Shown: one piece after another, positions 29,824 through 38,804 of the stretch
How the letters are laid out: every line of letters begins with the position of its first letter
Numbering within the stretch: position 1 is the first letter of the stretch
From: Candidatus Cloacimonadota bacterium
Lineage (GTDB): Bacteria; Cloacimonadota; Cloacimonadia; Cloacimonadales; TCS61
Assembly (NCBI GenBank): GCA_023137125.1
Contig: JAGLPW010000057.1
Span: 1-51,554 of the forward strand
Length of the DNA: 51,554 nucleotides
Direction of reading: 5' to 3'
Program-made: the position numbers and the translations under genes
The notes under the pieces: model-generated
Told to the model about the DNA's origin: nothing
Databases searched by the model: none
What the model saw: only the letters and a program-made list of their open reading frames with translations

Positions 29824-31005
29824 ATGAAGAAATTAATTAGCTTTCTTATTCTCCTGTGTTTTGTCCTAACCTTATTTGGTCAGGAAGAGAACATTAAAAT
29901 CATCCCCGAGGAAGAGTTGATCACGATCTCCCGTGAAACAAATTTTGCTGCCGCCCTTAGGGCCATCGAATATCTTTCTTTGGATTTTGCAGGAAAGAAT
30001 ATTTTGAATACAAGTATCTTCAATAACCCAATTGGGATCCCGATCAAAGAACTTCAATGGAGAGATGCACTGAATCTGATCATAAAATTTCATAATCTTG
30101 TTCTGGAAGAACGTCCTGCTACATTTGTTGTGAAAGATGTTGATGTTATTATAGATGAATCAGGGGAAGAAGTTGGGATTAAAGAAAAAGTAACAGTATC
30201 TACCAACCAGGTTCGGATAAGTTCAATCTTCTTTAAGGCAGATAAAACTCTAATCAATGAAGTAGGAATTGACTGGACTACTCTTATAGGTGGAGAGGTT
30301 AATGCTGAAGTAAATTTAAATACCACAAGTAATTTAACAACTGATATTCTTAGTGCAAGTTTAAATAGAAATTTTCAGACAGGTAATGTCACAATAGATC
30401 TGAATACATTGTTGAAAATTATTGAAGCTAATCAAAAAGGTACAATAATTGCCAGACCAAGTATAACTGTGATATCCAAAAAGAAAGGTTTTATTCAAGT
30501 TGGACAGGACTTCTCTGTAAAAACACTTGATCAAGCCGGAAATACAACCGAGAAATTCTTTGAAACCGGTATTATCATGGAAGTAACTCCTGAAGTGTTA
30601 GTTGAAGATGATAGAAAAGCAATATATCTTTCCGTGGAAGTTGAAAAAAGTACTGCTTTACCCGGTGATCTTTCAACAGTCATTGATAAAAGCAAATCTA
30701 ATACAGAAGTTTTGTTATTTGACGGTGAGGAAACAGTAATTGGCGGACTTTACGATAAAGAGATTCAAGTTGGTCGTGGTGGAATCCCAATACTAAAAGA
30801 TCTTCCATGGTGGTTCTTTGGTCTAAAATATCTTTTTGGATATGAGACTAAAATGGTAGTTACTAGAGAAATGATAGTAATTGTTAAAGTTGAAATAATT
30901 GATTCTGTAGATGATCGAAGAAAACTTGATAAACCTACAGAAGAACAAATAGATCAAGAAAGAAAAGATATGAAGAGAGCTGAAAAACTATTTATGAAAG
31001 AATAA
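29824..31005 (+). CDS. Short secretin (PilQ/GspD-like)
   Basis: Signal peptide, STN-like N domain, ARPSITVISKKKGFIQVGQDF...TGIIMEVTPEV...NTEVLLFDGEETVIGGLY...GGIPILKDLPWWF. Confidence 0.88.
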   Translation: MKKLISFLILLCFVLTLFGQEENIKIIPEEELITISRETNFAAALRAIEYLSLDFAGKNILNTSIFNNPIGIPIKELQWRDALNLIIKFHNLVLEERPATFVVKDVDVIIDESGEEVGIKEKVTVSTNQVRISSIFFKADKTLINEVGIDWTTLIGGEVNAEVNLNTTSNLTTDILSASLNRNFQTGNVTIDLNTLLKIIEANQKGTIIARPSITVISKKKGFIQVGQDFSVKTLDQAGNTTEKFFETGIIMEVTPEVLVEDDRKAIYLSVEVEKSTALPGDLSTVIDKSKSNTEVLLFDGEETVIGGLYDKEIQVGRGGIPILKDLPWWFFGLKYLFGYETKMVVTREMIVIVKVEIIDSVDDRRKLDKPTEEQIDQERKDMKRAEKLFMKE

Positions 31006-31024
31006 TTTATAAGATAAAAAAAAA

Positions 31025-31054
31025 GACCGATTCTCTCGAATCGGTCTTTTTTTT
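31025..31054. terminator. Bidirectional terminator between convergent secretin and threonine aldolase genes
   Basis: A-run GACCGATTC-TCTC-GAATCGGTC T-run. Confidence 0.92.
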
Positions 31055-32090
31055 ATTTCAGTAATTTTTTCAATCGTAATACAAACTTTTCAATATCTTC
31101 AAGTTGAGTATCAAATGATGTCATCCATCTAACTTCAGATTTATGTTCATCCCACATATAAAAGAAGAATTCTTCCTGCAATCTTGGAATAATATTGGAT
31201 GGAACAATTGCAAAAATACCATTTGCTTGAACTTCCTGAGTTATCCGTATTTGTGGAAATTCTGCAACGCTCTTTGCCAAGATCTTTGCCATTTTATTCG
31301 CATGTTCAGCGTTCTTCTTCCAAAGATCATTAGAAAGAAGTGTTTCAAATTGTACTGCCATGAATCTCATTTTAGAAGCCAACTGCATTCCCTGCTTTCG
31401 GTAATATTTAAAATCATCTGACATTTTCTGATTAAAAAATATTATTGCTTCAGCATTCATAGCACCATTCTTGGTCAAGCCCAAAGAAAGAACATCAACA
31501 CCAACATCAGCAGTAATCTCACGTAGACTAATATCTAAACTTACAGCCGCATTACAAAGTCTGGCCCCATCCATATGAATGAACATTCCATTCTCATGTG
31601 CATAATCAGTAATTTCTTTTATTTCGTTTTGAGTATAAACTGTGCCCATCTCTGTAACTTGTGCAATTGAAATCACTTTTGGTTGAGAATGATGTTCAAA
31701 CCCAAAATCATGCATGTGATATTTTATCTTTTCAATTGTAAGTTTACCATTTTTGGTTGGAACAGAAAGCAGTTTACATCCAGTGAACTTTTCCGGGGCT
31801 CCGCATTCATCAACATTTATGTGAGCAGTCTCTGCACAGATAATTGAATTATATGATTCAGTTAGCATCTTTAAAGCCAGAACATTTGAACCGGTACCAT
31901 TAAACATAAAGTAGACATCAATATCTTCTCCAAAATGTTCTTTGATCTTTGCAATTGCGTTTTGTGTGTAAATATCATCTCCATATGCAATACAATGACC
32001 AATATTTGCATCTTGCATTGCTTTTAGCACTTCCGGATGAATTCCAGCATTATTATCACTGGCAAAACCACGCTTCAGCTCATCTTTCAT
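31053..32090 (-). CDS. Threonine aldolase family PLP enzyme
   Basis: FNGTGSNVLALKML, ETAHINVDECGAPE, IHMDGARLCNAAVSL, SLGLTKNGAMNAEAIIF. Confidence 0.9.
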   Translation of the reverse strand: MKDELKRGFASDNNAGIHPEVLKAMQDANIGHCIAYGDDIYTQNAIAKIKEHFGEDIDVYFMFNGTGSNVLALKMLTESYNSIICAETAHINVDECGAPEKFTGCKLLSVPTKNGKLTIEKIKYHMHDFGFEHHSQPKVISIAQVTEMGTVYTQNEIKEITDYAHENGMFIHMDGARLCNAAVSLDISLREITADVGVDVLSLGLTKNGAMNAEAIIFFNQKMSDDFKYYRKQGMQLASKMRFMAVQFETLLSNDLWKKNAEHANKMAKILAKSVAEFPQIRITQEVQANGIFAIVPSNIIPRLQEEFFFYMWDEHKSEVRWMTSFDTQLEDIEKFVLRLKKLLK

Positions 32091-32154
32091 AACTTTCCTT
32101 CTTTTGTGTATTTGAACTTTTATTACTATGCTCTATATTTTTGTCAAATCACAA

Positions 32155-32183
32155 ATAAAAAAGCACCGCTAAGTTGCGGTGCT
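32155..32183 (-). terminator. Terminator of the DUF5684-like gene
   Basis: AGCACCGC-AACTTA-GCGGTGCT then T run on minus strand. Confidence 0.85.
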
Positions 32184-32207
32184 CTAAATTATTATAATTT
32201 CAAAATT

Positions 32208-32591
32208 CTAATTATTTCCTATATATTGCGCATCTCCAAATGCTAATATTGGAAAGAACACAATTGGTAATAATACCAGTCCTACAGTAAAACCTACACC
32301 TTTACCAAAGTTTGCAGCAAAACTATAATAGATTAATATCATTACTACTAATACAAGTATATAACCCACAATTGGAATAGCACCTAAAAGGAAAACAAAT
32401 ATCCACCACCACGGCTTTCCTGCTATATCCAATAAGACTAAAGTATTGTAAATTGGAATGATAGCTGCCCATCCTGGCTTTCCAGCTTTTTCAAATACTC
32501 TCCACATTACAAACAACATAAAAACTACGATAACTAACCAAATAATAATTAAACCACCAGAAAATAATGAAGCAATACTTTCTTCATACAT
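32208..32591 (-). CDS. DUF5684-like small membrane protein
   Basis: VFEKAGKPGWAAIIPIYNTLVLLDIAGKPWWWI motif. Confidence 0.75.
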   Translation of the reverse strand: MYEESIASLFSGGLIIIWLVIVVFMLFVMWRVFEKAGKPGWAAIIPIYNTLVLLDIAGKPWWWIFVFLLGAIPIVGYILVLVVMILIYYSFAANFGKGVGFTVGLVLLPIVFFPILAFGDAQYIGNN

Positions 32592-32719
32592 AATGATCTC
32601 CTCCTTTTTTATGAAACAATTAGTAAATTCTTATTTTGCAGTGTCAAGAGTTTTACTCAAGTTAAATATTTTTTATAAGTAAATGCTTTTATACCTAAAT
32701 TTATTATTTTATCGATAAA

Positions 32720-32757
32720 GTTAATATATCTATTGACACATTAACCAATGAGTTAAT
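32720..32757. promoter_or_regulatory. Candidate SOS operator/promoter upstream of umuD
   Basis: Three half-sites GTTAAT (32720-25), ATTAAC (32740-45), GTTAAT (32752-57); the last two form ATTAAC-N6-GTTAAT; TTGACA -35-like at 32733-38. Confidence 0.55.
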
Positions 32758-32796
32758 TTTGTGAATTGTAGTGTATGGAAATTAAGGACGGCGACC

Positions 32797-33258
32797 ATGA
32801 AAAACAACATATTAAAACACAGAACAGATGATACTATCTCAGATCTTTTTCATTGTAAAATTTCCATCTCCTTGCCAAGACCTCTTCTTGGAAATGAAGT
32901 ACCTGTGGGCTTTCCTTCTCCCGCACAAGATTACATCGAAGAAAATCTTGATCTAAATGAGCATCTCATTTCTCACCCTTCGGCAACATATTTTGTAAAA
33001 GTTGAGGGATATTCCATGGTAGATGCAGGAATTTATCCGGGTGATATTCTCATTGTTGATAGAGCCGTAGAACCAGCTCACAAAAAGATTGTGATTGCTA
33101 TAGTTGACGGCGAACTTACGGTAAAACGTCTTTATAAAAAAAGTGGGAAATGGTTTCTTGCTCCTGAGAATCCCGAATTTGAGCCTCTAGAAATTACTCG
33201 CGATATAAATTTCCATATTTGGGGAGTAGTCATCTATTCCATTCATAAGATGAGATAA
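32797..33258 (+). CDS. umuD: UmuD-like S24 peptidase/DNA pol V subunit
   Basis: GFPSPAQDYIEENLDLNEHLISHPSATYFVKVEGYSMVDAG...DGELTVKRL; Ser and Lys of the dyad present. Confidence 0.92.
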   Translation: MKNNILKHRTDDTISDLFHCKISISLPRPLLGNEVPVGFPSPAQDYIEENLDLNEHLISHPSATYFVKVEGYSMVDAGIYPGDILIVDRAVEPAHKKIVIAIVDGELTVKRLYKKSGKWFLAPENPEFEPLEITRDINFHIWGVVIYSIHKMR

Positions 33259-33260
33259 TA

Positions 33261-34541
33261 ATGGTAAAAAATACCGTCGCGTTAGTTGATTGCAACAGCT
33301 TTTATGCTTCCTGTGAAAAAGTATTCAATCCGGATATTGCAGATAAACCGGTGGGGATATTATCTAATAATGACGGTATCATTGTAGCGCTTTCCAGCGA
33401 ATTGAAAAAACTGGGAATTTCCCGTGGTGCTGCTGCTTTCAAAATCGATAAGCGTTTTATAAGAAAACATGGCATTAGGTTACTCTCCTCAAATTATACA
33501 TTATACGGTGATATGTCTACCAGAGTTATGGATACATTATCAATGTTTACACCAGATCTTGAAATATATTCTATTGATGAAGCATTTTTGTCGTTGAGAG
33601 GATTTGAGCATCTGAACCTGACTGACTATGGCAGGCAGATGAAGAAAACTGTGCGGCAACATACGGGATTACCGGTTTCTGTTGGTATTGGTTCCACTAA
33701 AACTCTGGCAAAAATTGCAAATCGTTTTGCTAAAAAGCATAATTTTACAGAAGGTGTTTTTGACATTACCAATCACCCAGATAGAGATAAAATATTACGC
33801 TGGGTTGATGTAGAACATATCTGGGGAGTGGGAAGACAATATGCCAAAATGCTGCGTCGCAATGGGATCATAAATGCGTATGAACTCACTCAAGTTCCGG
33901 ATAATTGGGTGCAAAAGAAAATGACTATCGTTGGTCTACGTTTAGTAAAAGAGCTACGTGGAATATCCTGTATTGACTTAGAAATGGATATAAAACCAAA
34001 GAAAGAGATCGTGTCATCCAAATCATTCGGTAATCCAGTAACCGAACTGCAAGACTTAATGGAAGCAACTTCCGATTACTGCAGTGTAGCTGTGAAGAAA
34101 CTGCGTTCCGAAAACCAGGTAGCTTCGCTTATTATTGTATTTCTTTCCACAAACCGATTTAAGAATGAACCGCAATATGCAAATTATGCCAAAGCACGTC
34201 TTCCTCTCCCCTCTGGCTACACACCGGATTTTATACATGCTGCTAATAGAATCTTGAAGAAGATCTACCGCCCCGGATACAAATATAAGAAAGTTGGCGT
34301 GATGCTTGCAGATATCATGCATCAAAGCAAAGCCCCGCTCGATTTCTTCCAACCTACATATCTGGATGACCACCGAAAAATTATTATGGACTGTATGGAT
34401 AGTATTAATGAGAAAATGGGATTACATAAACTTACCTATGCTTCTGCCGGAATAAAAAAGCCGTGGCAGATGAAGAGAGAACAACTTACTCCCAGCTATA
34501 CGACAAGTTGGAAACACATCCCGGTGGTAAAAGCAATATGA
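33261..34541 (+). CDS. umuC: Y-family DNA polymerase V subunit UmuC
   Basis: VALVDCNSFYASCEKVF, YSIDEAFLSL, GIGSTKTLAKIANRFAK. Confidence 0.95.
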   Translation: MVKNTVALVDCNSFYASCEKVFNPDIADKPVGILSNNDGIIVALSSELKKLGISRGAAAFKIDKRFIRKHGIRLLSSNYTLYGDMSTRVMDTLSMFTPDLEIYSIDEAFLSLRGFEHLNLTDYGRQMKKTVRQHTGLPVSVGIGSTKTLAKIANRFAKKHNFTEGVFDITNHPDRDKILRWVDVEHIWGVGRQYAKMLRRNGIINAYELTQVPDNWVQKKMTIVGLRLVKELRGISCIDLEMDIKPKKEIVSSKSFGNPVTELQDLMEATSDYCSVAVKKLRSENQVASLIIVFLSTNRFKNEPQYANYAKARLPLPSGYTPDFIHAANRILKKIYRPGYKYKKVGVMLADIMHQSKAPLDFFQPTYLDDHRKIIMDCMDSINEKMGLHKLTYASAGIKKPWQMKREQLTPSYTTSWKHIPVVKAI

Positions 34542-35638
34542 CAAAAATAAGAAATATCATTCACGTAGACATGGACGCATTCTTTGCTGCTGTATACATT
34601 CGAGATCATCCGGAAGTTAAAGGCAAACCAGTAATCTGCGGAGGACCGGCAAACAGCAGGGGTGTAGTTTCTACCTGCAGTTATGAAGCTCGAAAATATG
34701 GTATCCACTCTGCCATGCCCAGTTTCAAAGCCCATAAATTGTGCCCACATGGCATCTTTGTAAAACCAGATTTTGATGCAATCCGAGAAGTTTCTGAAAT
34801 CGTACGAAAGATCTTTTATGAGTATTCTGATTTAGTAGAACCAGTTTCAATTGACGAAGCATATATTGATGTAACAGATAATAAAAAGGACATTGCATCA
34901 GCTACTCAAATTGCGATTGAGATAAGGAGAAAGATCTTCAACAAAACCAGGCTCACAGCCTCAGCAGGAGTTTCCTATAATAAATTCCTGGCAAAAATAG
35001 CTTCCGATATGAACAAACCTGATGGGTTGATGGTAGTTACCCCTTTGAAGGCAAGACAAGTGCTGGAGGAACTTCCTATTGGAAAATTTCACGGAATTGG
35101 AAAGGTGAGCGAAAAGAAAATGATTATGCTGGGAATAATAACTGGTAAAGATCTGAAAGAGCGGACATTGAAAGAATTGATGAAGCATTTTGGGAAGGTT
35201 GGAAGTTATTATTACAATATTGTACGTGGAATTGATGACAGAGAAGTGACTACAGAGAGAATTAGAAAATCTTTGGGACATGAACGCACATTTGCAAAGG
35301 ATATAAGTGATGTAAATAAAATGGTGGAGATCCTTATTAAGCTCGCTGATAAAATAAGTAAACAGATGCAGGAAAGAAAATTCAAAGCAAAAACTTTGAC
35401 ATTGAAAATTAAATATGCAAATTTCGATCTTGTGAGCAGAAGTAAAACCCTTGATATCTCGTTTGATAAAGAAAATGTGATCAATCATCTGGGAAGAAAA
35501 ATGCTCCTGGAAACTTTGGGACCTAAATGTAAAATTAGGCTTTTGGGTTTGAGTGTTTCTAATCTTGTGTGGGAGAATGATAAAAGTGATGAACAAGAGC
35601 TTTTTACGTTTTTTAGATCAGAGATGCCGATAATTTGA
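34538..35638 (+). CDS. dinB: DNA polymerase IV (DinB)
   Basis: IIHVDMDAFFAAVYIRD, VSIDEAYIDVT, SAGVSYNKFLAKIASDMNKPDG; ATGA overlap with umuC stop. Confidence 0.95.
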   Translation: MTKIRNIIHVDMDAFFAAVYIRDHPEVKGKPVICGGPANSRGVVSTCSYEARKYGIHSAMPSFKAHKLCPHGIFVKPDFDAIREVSEIVRKIFYEYSDLVEPVSIDEAYIDVTDNKKDIASATQIAIEIRRKIFNKTRLTASAGVSYNKFLAKIASDMNKPDGLMVVTPLKARQVLEELPIGKFHGIGKVSEKKMIMLGIITGKDLKERTLKELMKHFGKVGSYYYNIVRGIDDREVTTERIRKSLGHERTFAKDISDVNKMVEILIKLADKISKQMQERKFKAKTLTLKIKYANFDLVSRSKTLDISFDKENVINHLGRKMLLETLGPKCKIRLLGLSVSNLVWENDKSDEQELFTFFRSEMPII

Positions 35639-35660
35639 TATATCGCATATAGGAGGATAT

Positions 35661-36314
35661 ATGTGTGGAAGATTTGCACTCTACAGCAGTTTTCAGGCAA
35701 TTAAAGATTATGCAGACCTATTAAATGAAATAGGCGAAATAGATGCTAATTACAACGTTGCACCAGGACAAGAAATTCCTATAATAATAATTGAAAACCA
35801 GCAGAACATTCTGAAATTGTGTAAATGGGGATTTATCCCTTTCTGGGCAAAAGATGAGACAATTGGTAATAAACTCATCAATACTCGAGGTGAAACAATT
35901 GCGGAAAAACCAAGTTTTAAATTTGCTTTCCAGCAGAGACGATGTCTCATTCCTGCAAATGGATTTTATGAATGGAGAAAAAATGACAAACAACCATTTT
36001 ACATTAACCTGAAAGATAGAGAATTATTCTCATTTGCAGGTATTTGGGAGATTTGGAAATCTCCCGCTGGAAAGCAAATATTCTCATGTTCTATTATCAC
36101 AACATCTTCCAACGAGATGCTAAATGATATTCATCATCGCATGCCGGTAATTCTTCATAAAGAGCAAGAAAAAACATGGTTAACCGAGAATAATAGCAAT
36201 ATTTTGCAAAAACTTCTAACCTCTTATCCGAGTGATGAAATACTTTTTCATCCTGTCTCATTTGAAGTTAACTCTGGAAAAAATAATTATCCTGAGTTGA
36301 CCAAAGCAATGTAA
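35661..36314 (+). CDS. SRAP-family (HMCES/YedK-like) protein
   Basis: MCGRFALYSS catalytic Cys2, NTRGETIAEKPSFK, RRCLIPANGFYEWRK, HHRMPVIL. Confidence 0.95.
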   Translation: MCGRFALYSSFQAIKDYADLLNEIGEIDANYNVAPGQEIPIIIIENQQNILKLCKWGFIPFWAKDETIGNKLINTRGETIAEKPSFKFAFQQRRCLIPANGFYEWRKNDKQPFYINLKDRELFSFAGIWEIWKSPAGKQIFSCSIITTSSNEMLNDIHHRMPVILHKEQEKTWLTENNSNILQKLLTSYPSDEILFHPVSFEVNSGKNNYPELTKAM

Positions 36315-36371
36315 ATTATCCTCCATTTAATTAAGAGAGAATTAAGGGTTCTACAAAATTGGAAAATTTAT

Positions 36372-36417
36372 GTCTTTCTGAGGACGAACTTACAAAGGCA
36401 TTCGACGAAGAATCTCA
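36372..36417. repeat. Dispersed 46-bp intergenic repeat, copy 1
   Basis: 43/46 identical to 44806-44851 by eye. Confidence 0.9.
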
Positions 36418-36579
36418 TTATAAGCTGAGATCCTTCCTAAGAGAAACGTGCAAGATTCGTCAGGATGACAAAGACACTATATTATGCAGAATTCATTTAG
36501 AAAGAACTTTTAATAAAACAACTTGCATAATTGAATTCACAAAATATTTTTGCTAAAGAAATAAGATAAGGGAATTGAT

Positions 36580-36870
36580 ATGAATTTTCTGGAAAAACTT
36601 TTAAAAAATATACTAAAGAAAAATCTATTTCTTTATAATTTTCTGGTAACACTTATTACTCTTCTGATCTTCTTTGGGGTATTTTTTCTGGGAAGTTTAT
36701 TGGTTTTGGCAATTGGTTACTATATCGCATTTTCTGCTAATACTGATGCCGCTTCACTTGGTGCTATCTTACTCACAGTTGTTATCCCGCTTGTTATTGG
36801 CATCTTAGATCTTGCACTTTGCCTTTTTATTCTAATCGTAAATTTGAAGTTTAATAATCCAAAGGAATAA
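36580..36870 (+). CDS. Small membrane protein, unknown function
   Basis: ORF with two TM helices and RBS, directly followed by the next gene. Confidence 0.55.
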   Translation: MNFLEKLLKNILKKNLFLYNFLVTLITLLIFFGVFFLGSLLVLAIGYYIAFSANTDAASLGAILLTVVIPLVIGILDLALCLFILIVNLKFNNPKE

Positions 36871-36872
36871 TA

Positions 36873-38003
36873 ATGAATAATTCAACGGAAGAAAATATCT
36901 ATCGTAAATTACAGCAGCATCTCGATAATTTTCCGATTGGTTTTCCAGCTACAAAGTCTGGAGTGGAAATTGAAATCCTTAAATTTCTCTTCAATCCTTT
37001 GCAGGCAGAAATTGCTTCCTGCCTGAATCTGGCACCTAAAATCCCTGCCAAAGCCAGACAAAGGTTAATAGATCGTTTCCAAATTGAGATGACAGAACAG
37101 GAAATGGCTGATCATTTGCATCAAATGTTCATGAGTGGCTGTCTGGAACGCTCCGGTAAAGTAGGATCTTTCCGCTATTCCAACGCTATGCTGGCAATTG
37201 GGATGTTTGAATACCATGTAGATCATCTTACCAAAGAATTTGTGGAAAATATGAACAAATATTTTGATGAAGCATTTGCTGAAGAATTCCATAGAACAGC
37301 AATTCCACAATTGCGTACAAGTCCACATGTCAAAGCTCTTGTACCAGAACACAAAATAGCCACTTTTGACGATATGCGTTTGTATGTGCAAAATGTAGAA
37401 AAATCGATCCAGGTAGCAAACTGCATTTGTAAACAGGGAGAAGCTCTGCTTGGAAATCCCTGTATACAGACTGATGATATTGAAGTATGTTTGATGTTCG
37501 GCAGTAAAAGTTATGCGGAACGTGAACAGGCTAGAGAGATTTCCAAAGAGGAGTGTTTGGCAATTTTGGATAGAGCTGAAAAAGAAGGAATGGTGCTACA
37601 ACCGGGAAACACCATGGAGCCCTTTTGTATCTGCATTTGTTGCGGTTGCTGTTGTGGAGTATTAAAAGCTGCTAAACAATTTCCTAATCCTGCCCGATTA
37701 TTTGCCACAAACTACTATGTAGAAGTAGATATTGATAATTGTACTGGCTGTGGGATCTGCATAAAGCGCTGCCAGATGGAAGCAATAACAATTGATAACA
37801 AGAAAGCTATTATTGATCTAGGACGTTGTATCGGTTGCGGATTGTGCGTTACTACTTGTCCTGCCATAGCAATGAGACTGATCAAAAAAGAAAAAGAAAC
37901 TATTCCTCCTAAAAACATGGCAGCTCTTTATATGAAGATACTCAAAGAAAAATTCGGCAAACGTAAAATGATGATGAAAATGTTGAAATTATTGTTGGGA
38001 TAA
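36873..38003 (+). CDS. 4Fe-4S dicluster domain protein with HTH-like N-terminus
   Basis: CTGCGICIKRC and CIGCGLCVTTCP ferredoxin motifs; additional CICICCGCCCG cluster. Confidence 0.85.
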   Translation: MNNSTEENIYRKLQQHLDNFPIGFPATKSGVEIEILKFLFNPLQAEIASCLNLAPKIPAKARQRLIDRFQIEMTEQEMADHLHQMFMSGCLERSGKVGSFRYSNAMLAIGMFEYHVDHLTKEFVENMNKYFDEAFAEEFHRTAIPQLRTSPHVKALVPEHKIATFDDMRLYVQNVEKSIQVANCICKQGEALLGNPCIQTDDIEVCLMFGSKSYAEREQAREISKEECLAILDRAEKEGMVLQPGNTMEPFCICICCGCCCGVLKAAKQFPNPARLFATNYYVEVDIDNCTGCGICIKRCQMEAITIDNKKAIIDLGRCIGCGLCVTTCPAIAMRLIKKEKETIPPKNMAALYMKILKEKFGKRKMMMKMLKLLLG

Positions 38004-38010
38004 AATGTAG

Positions 38011-38086
38011 CATGGACACTCCTGTCCGTGTGCGTAAGCAGCAAAAGCTGCTTGAGTTAATGTATTACGAAGCAGAAGCTTCGTAA
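38011..38086. repeat. Intergenic hairpin array A (three consecutive stem-loops)
   Basis: CATGGACA-CTCC-TGTCCGTG; AAGCAGC-AAAA-GCTGCTT; TTACGAAGC-AGAA-GCTTCGTAA. Confidence 0.85.
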
Positions 38087-38120
38087 ATAGATAGTGTGAG
38101 AGATTTATCAAGAGAGGAAT

Positions 38121-38804
38121 ATGATAGGAACACTTGTTAACGTAGGCACAATTATTATTGGCAGTATTATTGGTTTGATCTTACATACTCGACTTTCTAA
38201 ACGTTTTACCAAAGTTGCCTTTCAAGGGATTGGTATTTTCACTATCTTTTTGGGAATTGCGATGGCTCTTAAATCAGATGCCTACTTGCTTATCGTACTC
38301 AGCTTGATCTCAGGTTCTCTCATTGGAGAAGCACTCAATATCGAATTAGGGATGAGCAATTTGAGTGATAAATTGAAAGCTAAATTGAAATCTAAAAATA
38401 ACAAATTCTCAGAAGGATTAGTAACTGCTTTCCTGCTTTTCTGTATGGGCTCAATGACTATCCTGGGAGCGATCGAAGAAGGTCTGGGCGGTAAACCAAA
38501 TCTGCTGCTCACCAAAGCGATCATGGATGGATTTGGTTCTATTGCTCTCTCTTCTGCTCTGGGAATCGGTGTAATGTTCTCGGTAATTCCACTGTTTATT
38601 TATCAGGGTGGACTCACTCTACTCACTTCTGTTTTTGGAGATTATTTCAGTGAAATTTACATCAACAATCTCACTTCGGTTGGTGGCATTCTACTAATTG
38701 GATTAGGTTTACGTATTTTGGAGATCAAGCAGATCAGAGTACTGAACATGCTGCCGGCTCTAATGATTATTTTACTTCTAACCTGGATTAAAAACTTGTT
38801 ATGA
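38121..38804 (+). CDS. DUF554 family membrane protein
   Basis: MIGTLVNVGTIIIGSIIGLILH, FCMGSMTILGAIEEGL, family-typical pattern. Confidence 0.88.
   Translation: MIGTLVNVGTIIIGSIIGLILHTRLSKRFTKVAFQGIGIFTIFLGIAMALKSDAYLLIVLSLISGSLIGEALNIELGMSNLSDKLKAKLKSKNNKFSEGLVTAFLLFCMGSMTILGAIEEGLGGKPNLLLTKAIMDGFGSIALSSALGIGVMFSVIPLFIYQGGLTLLTSVFGDYFSEIYINNLTSVGGILLIGLGLRILEIKQIRVLNMLPALMIILLLTWIKNLL

Noticed and set aside
34961-35596. 211-aa antisense ORF
   Set aside because: Lies opposite the well-supported dinB gene; Phe/Ser/His-rich composition typical of a shadow frame
36359-36556. 65-aa plus ORF
   Set aside because: Starts in and is largely created by the dispersed 46-bp repeat, with no convincing domain or RBS
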